A stretch of DNA of 64,000 nt from Dyadobacter fermentans DSM 18053 (lineage in GTDB: Bacteria > Bacteroidota > Bacteroidia > Cytophagales > Spirosomataceae), in the NCBI RefSeq assembly GCF_000023125.1, contig NC_013037.1, positions 1,860,001-1,924,000 of the forward strand. The letters run 5' to 3'. The notes under the pieces were generated by a model, which was not told where the DNA came from, ran no database searches, and saw only the letters and a program-made list of their open reading frames with translations. Shown piece by piece: positions 63,370-64,000 of this stretch (its first letter is position 1; the number at the start of each line of letters is the position of its first letter). The translations under genes were made by a program, and so were the position numbers.

Positions 63370-64000
63370 TCACTCGATCACCAGCCACGTGTATCCTTCC
63401 GCCGGGATCTCCACTTTGTAATCGACTTCGTATTCGCGGTTTACCCGGAACGTCTGCGGGGCGCCTTCCTTCACGCGGATCTTGACGCTGTCGTGCCGGC
63501 CGGTGTAGTATACCGGCAGTTTGATCTGCCGCGTCATCGGTGCGGTAGTGGGGTTGTAGAGCATCACGAGCCCTTTTTCGCGCAGTTGCGGGCTTACGTG
63601 CATGATGCCGTCCCAGTCGCGCCCGTCGGCACGGCGCAGGTGAATGATGTCCGCATTGAGGATATCGCGGTATTTTTTATACCAGCCCACCACATTGCTT
63701 ACCGTGCGCCTGGTTTGTTCCGTATCATAAAGTCTGGGGCCGCGGTAACAGGCCTGCACACCGGCCCCGTAGTATTGCATCATGAGTTGCTCATAGGCAT
63801 CGAGGTGCTCAGATAGCGGTTCGAGCACCGCTTCCGGCCCGCCGCCCTGGTACTTCGTCAGCGGCACAAAACCCCACACCATCGAAGGCGTTTCGTTCCA
63901 GGTTGCGTCGTAAATGTTCTGCCGGTTCAGGATCTTCTGCTGCTCTCTGGACAGCGAAAAGTTCACCTCGCGGTAGCCCAGCGCAATCTTGTTCGTCCCG
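63370..64000 (-). CDS. C-terminal part of an uncharacterised, possibly glycoside hydrolase-like protein (cut by window end)
   Basis: The frame stays open to the last base of the window: upstream of 63966 it continues as GTNKIALGYREVNFSLS, so the start is outside. The visible 210 residues show YQGGGPEAVLEPLSEHLDAY, YYGAGVQACYRGPRLYDTEQ, GWYKKYRDILNADIIHLRRA and a beta-sandwich end (MLYNPTTAPMTRQIKLPVYY, GYTWLVIE). This resembles the tail of large secreted proteins with a TIM barrel and a C-terminal beta domain, as in melibiase-type enzymes, but I do not recognise the family with confidence. The GntR regulator starts 78 nt after its stop. Confidence 0.6.
   Translation of the reverse strand, partial: GTNKIALGYREVNFSLSREQQKILNRQNIYDATWNETPSMVWGFVPLTKYQGGGPEAVLEPLSEHLDAYEQLMMQYYGAGVQACYRGPRLYDTEQTRRTVSNVVGWYKKYRDILNADIIHLRRADGRDWDGIMHVSPQLREKGLVMLYNPTTAPMTRQIKLPVYYTGRHDSVKIRVKEGAPQTFRVNREYEVDYKVEIPAEGYTWLVIE

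Noticed and set aside
1..64000. tRNA, rRNA, riboswitch or transposase genes
   Set aside because: No cloverleaf, rRNA or conserved riboswitch core was recognised in the gaps and no transposase motif in any frame. A covariance-model scan was not possible here.

Overview
The window is a Bacteroidota chromosome segment, most likely from the order Cytophagales. The evidence is three SusC/SusD pairs, two ECF sigma/FecR regulatory pairs, a one-protein hybrid two-component sensor, C-terminal type IX secretion (T9SS) sorting domains on three secreted proteins, and promoters of the TTG / TAnnTTTG type. The high GC (mid-50s by eye) and gene repertoire suggest Dyadobacter or a close relative; that genus call is inference. 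No rRNA, tRNA, CRISPR array, insertion sequence or phage gene was seen.

Layout. 1-7023: the 3' part of a frameshifted FtsX-type permease, an M61 peptidase lipoprotein, a DUF3078 outer-membrane protein, and a divergent pair made of a thioredoxin-fold DsbA/SpxH-like protein and an HxlR regulator. 7038-31867, all on the minus strand: two adjacent glycan-utilisation loci. The first is ECF sigma, FecR, SusC, SusD and a GH95-like hydrolase. The second is a hybrid sensor, SusC, SusD, an IPT/TIG surface glycan-binding protein, a T9SS-exported GH44 and a GH31 alpha-xylosidase-like enzyme. GH44, GH31 and an SGBP-B-like protein together point to xyloglucan, and GH95 would fit removal of fucose or galactose caps. 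A small disordered secreted protein sits between the two loci. 31934-39622: an MTHFR-family protein, a frameshifted PD40 lipoprotein, a Dabb protein, an AT-rich patch carrying a T9SS protein, an M43 metalloprotease with a T9SS tail, and a TPR lipoprotein. 39625-47919: a third SusCD locus whose enzyme is an M14 metallocarboxypeptidase and not a glycosidase, controlled by its own sigma/FecR pair, so probably for peptide uptake. 48061-54034: a metal-efflux operon made of a Cys-rich DUF6660-like protein, a CzcA/CusA RND pump fused to a TolC-type channel, and a His-rich adaptor. 54122-56127: a small membrane protein, a YihY-family protein and a SemiSWEET. 56220-64000: a DUF1553 cytochrome, a DUF1501 protein and a membrane cytochrome/LRR protein in one direction, below a GntR/UTRA regulator, ending in a gene cut by the window edge.

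How it works together. Each SusCD locus has its own sensing circuit: a hybrid sensor for the GH44/GH31 locus, and TonB-receptor/FecR/sigma relays (STN domains on both SusC proteins) for the other two. Several intergenic gaps hold strong inverted repeats. The best are at 27479-27506 (between sensor and susC), 62455-62496 (a promoter inside an inverted repeat upstream of the DUF1553 gene), 6597-6642 (the HxlR promoter), and a perfect 17-bp repeat at 35797-35842. Two genes, at about 1355 and 33475, carry single-base frameshifts that are either real lesions or sequence errors.
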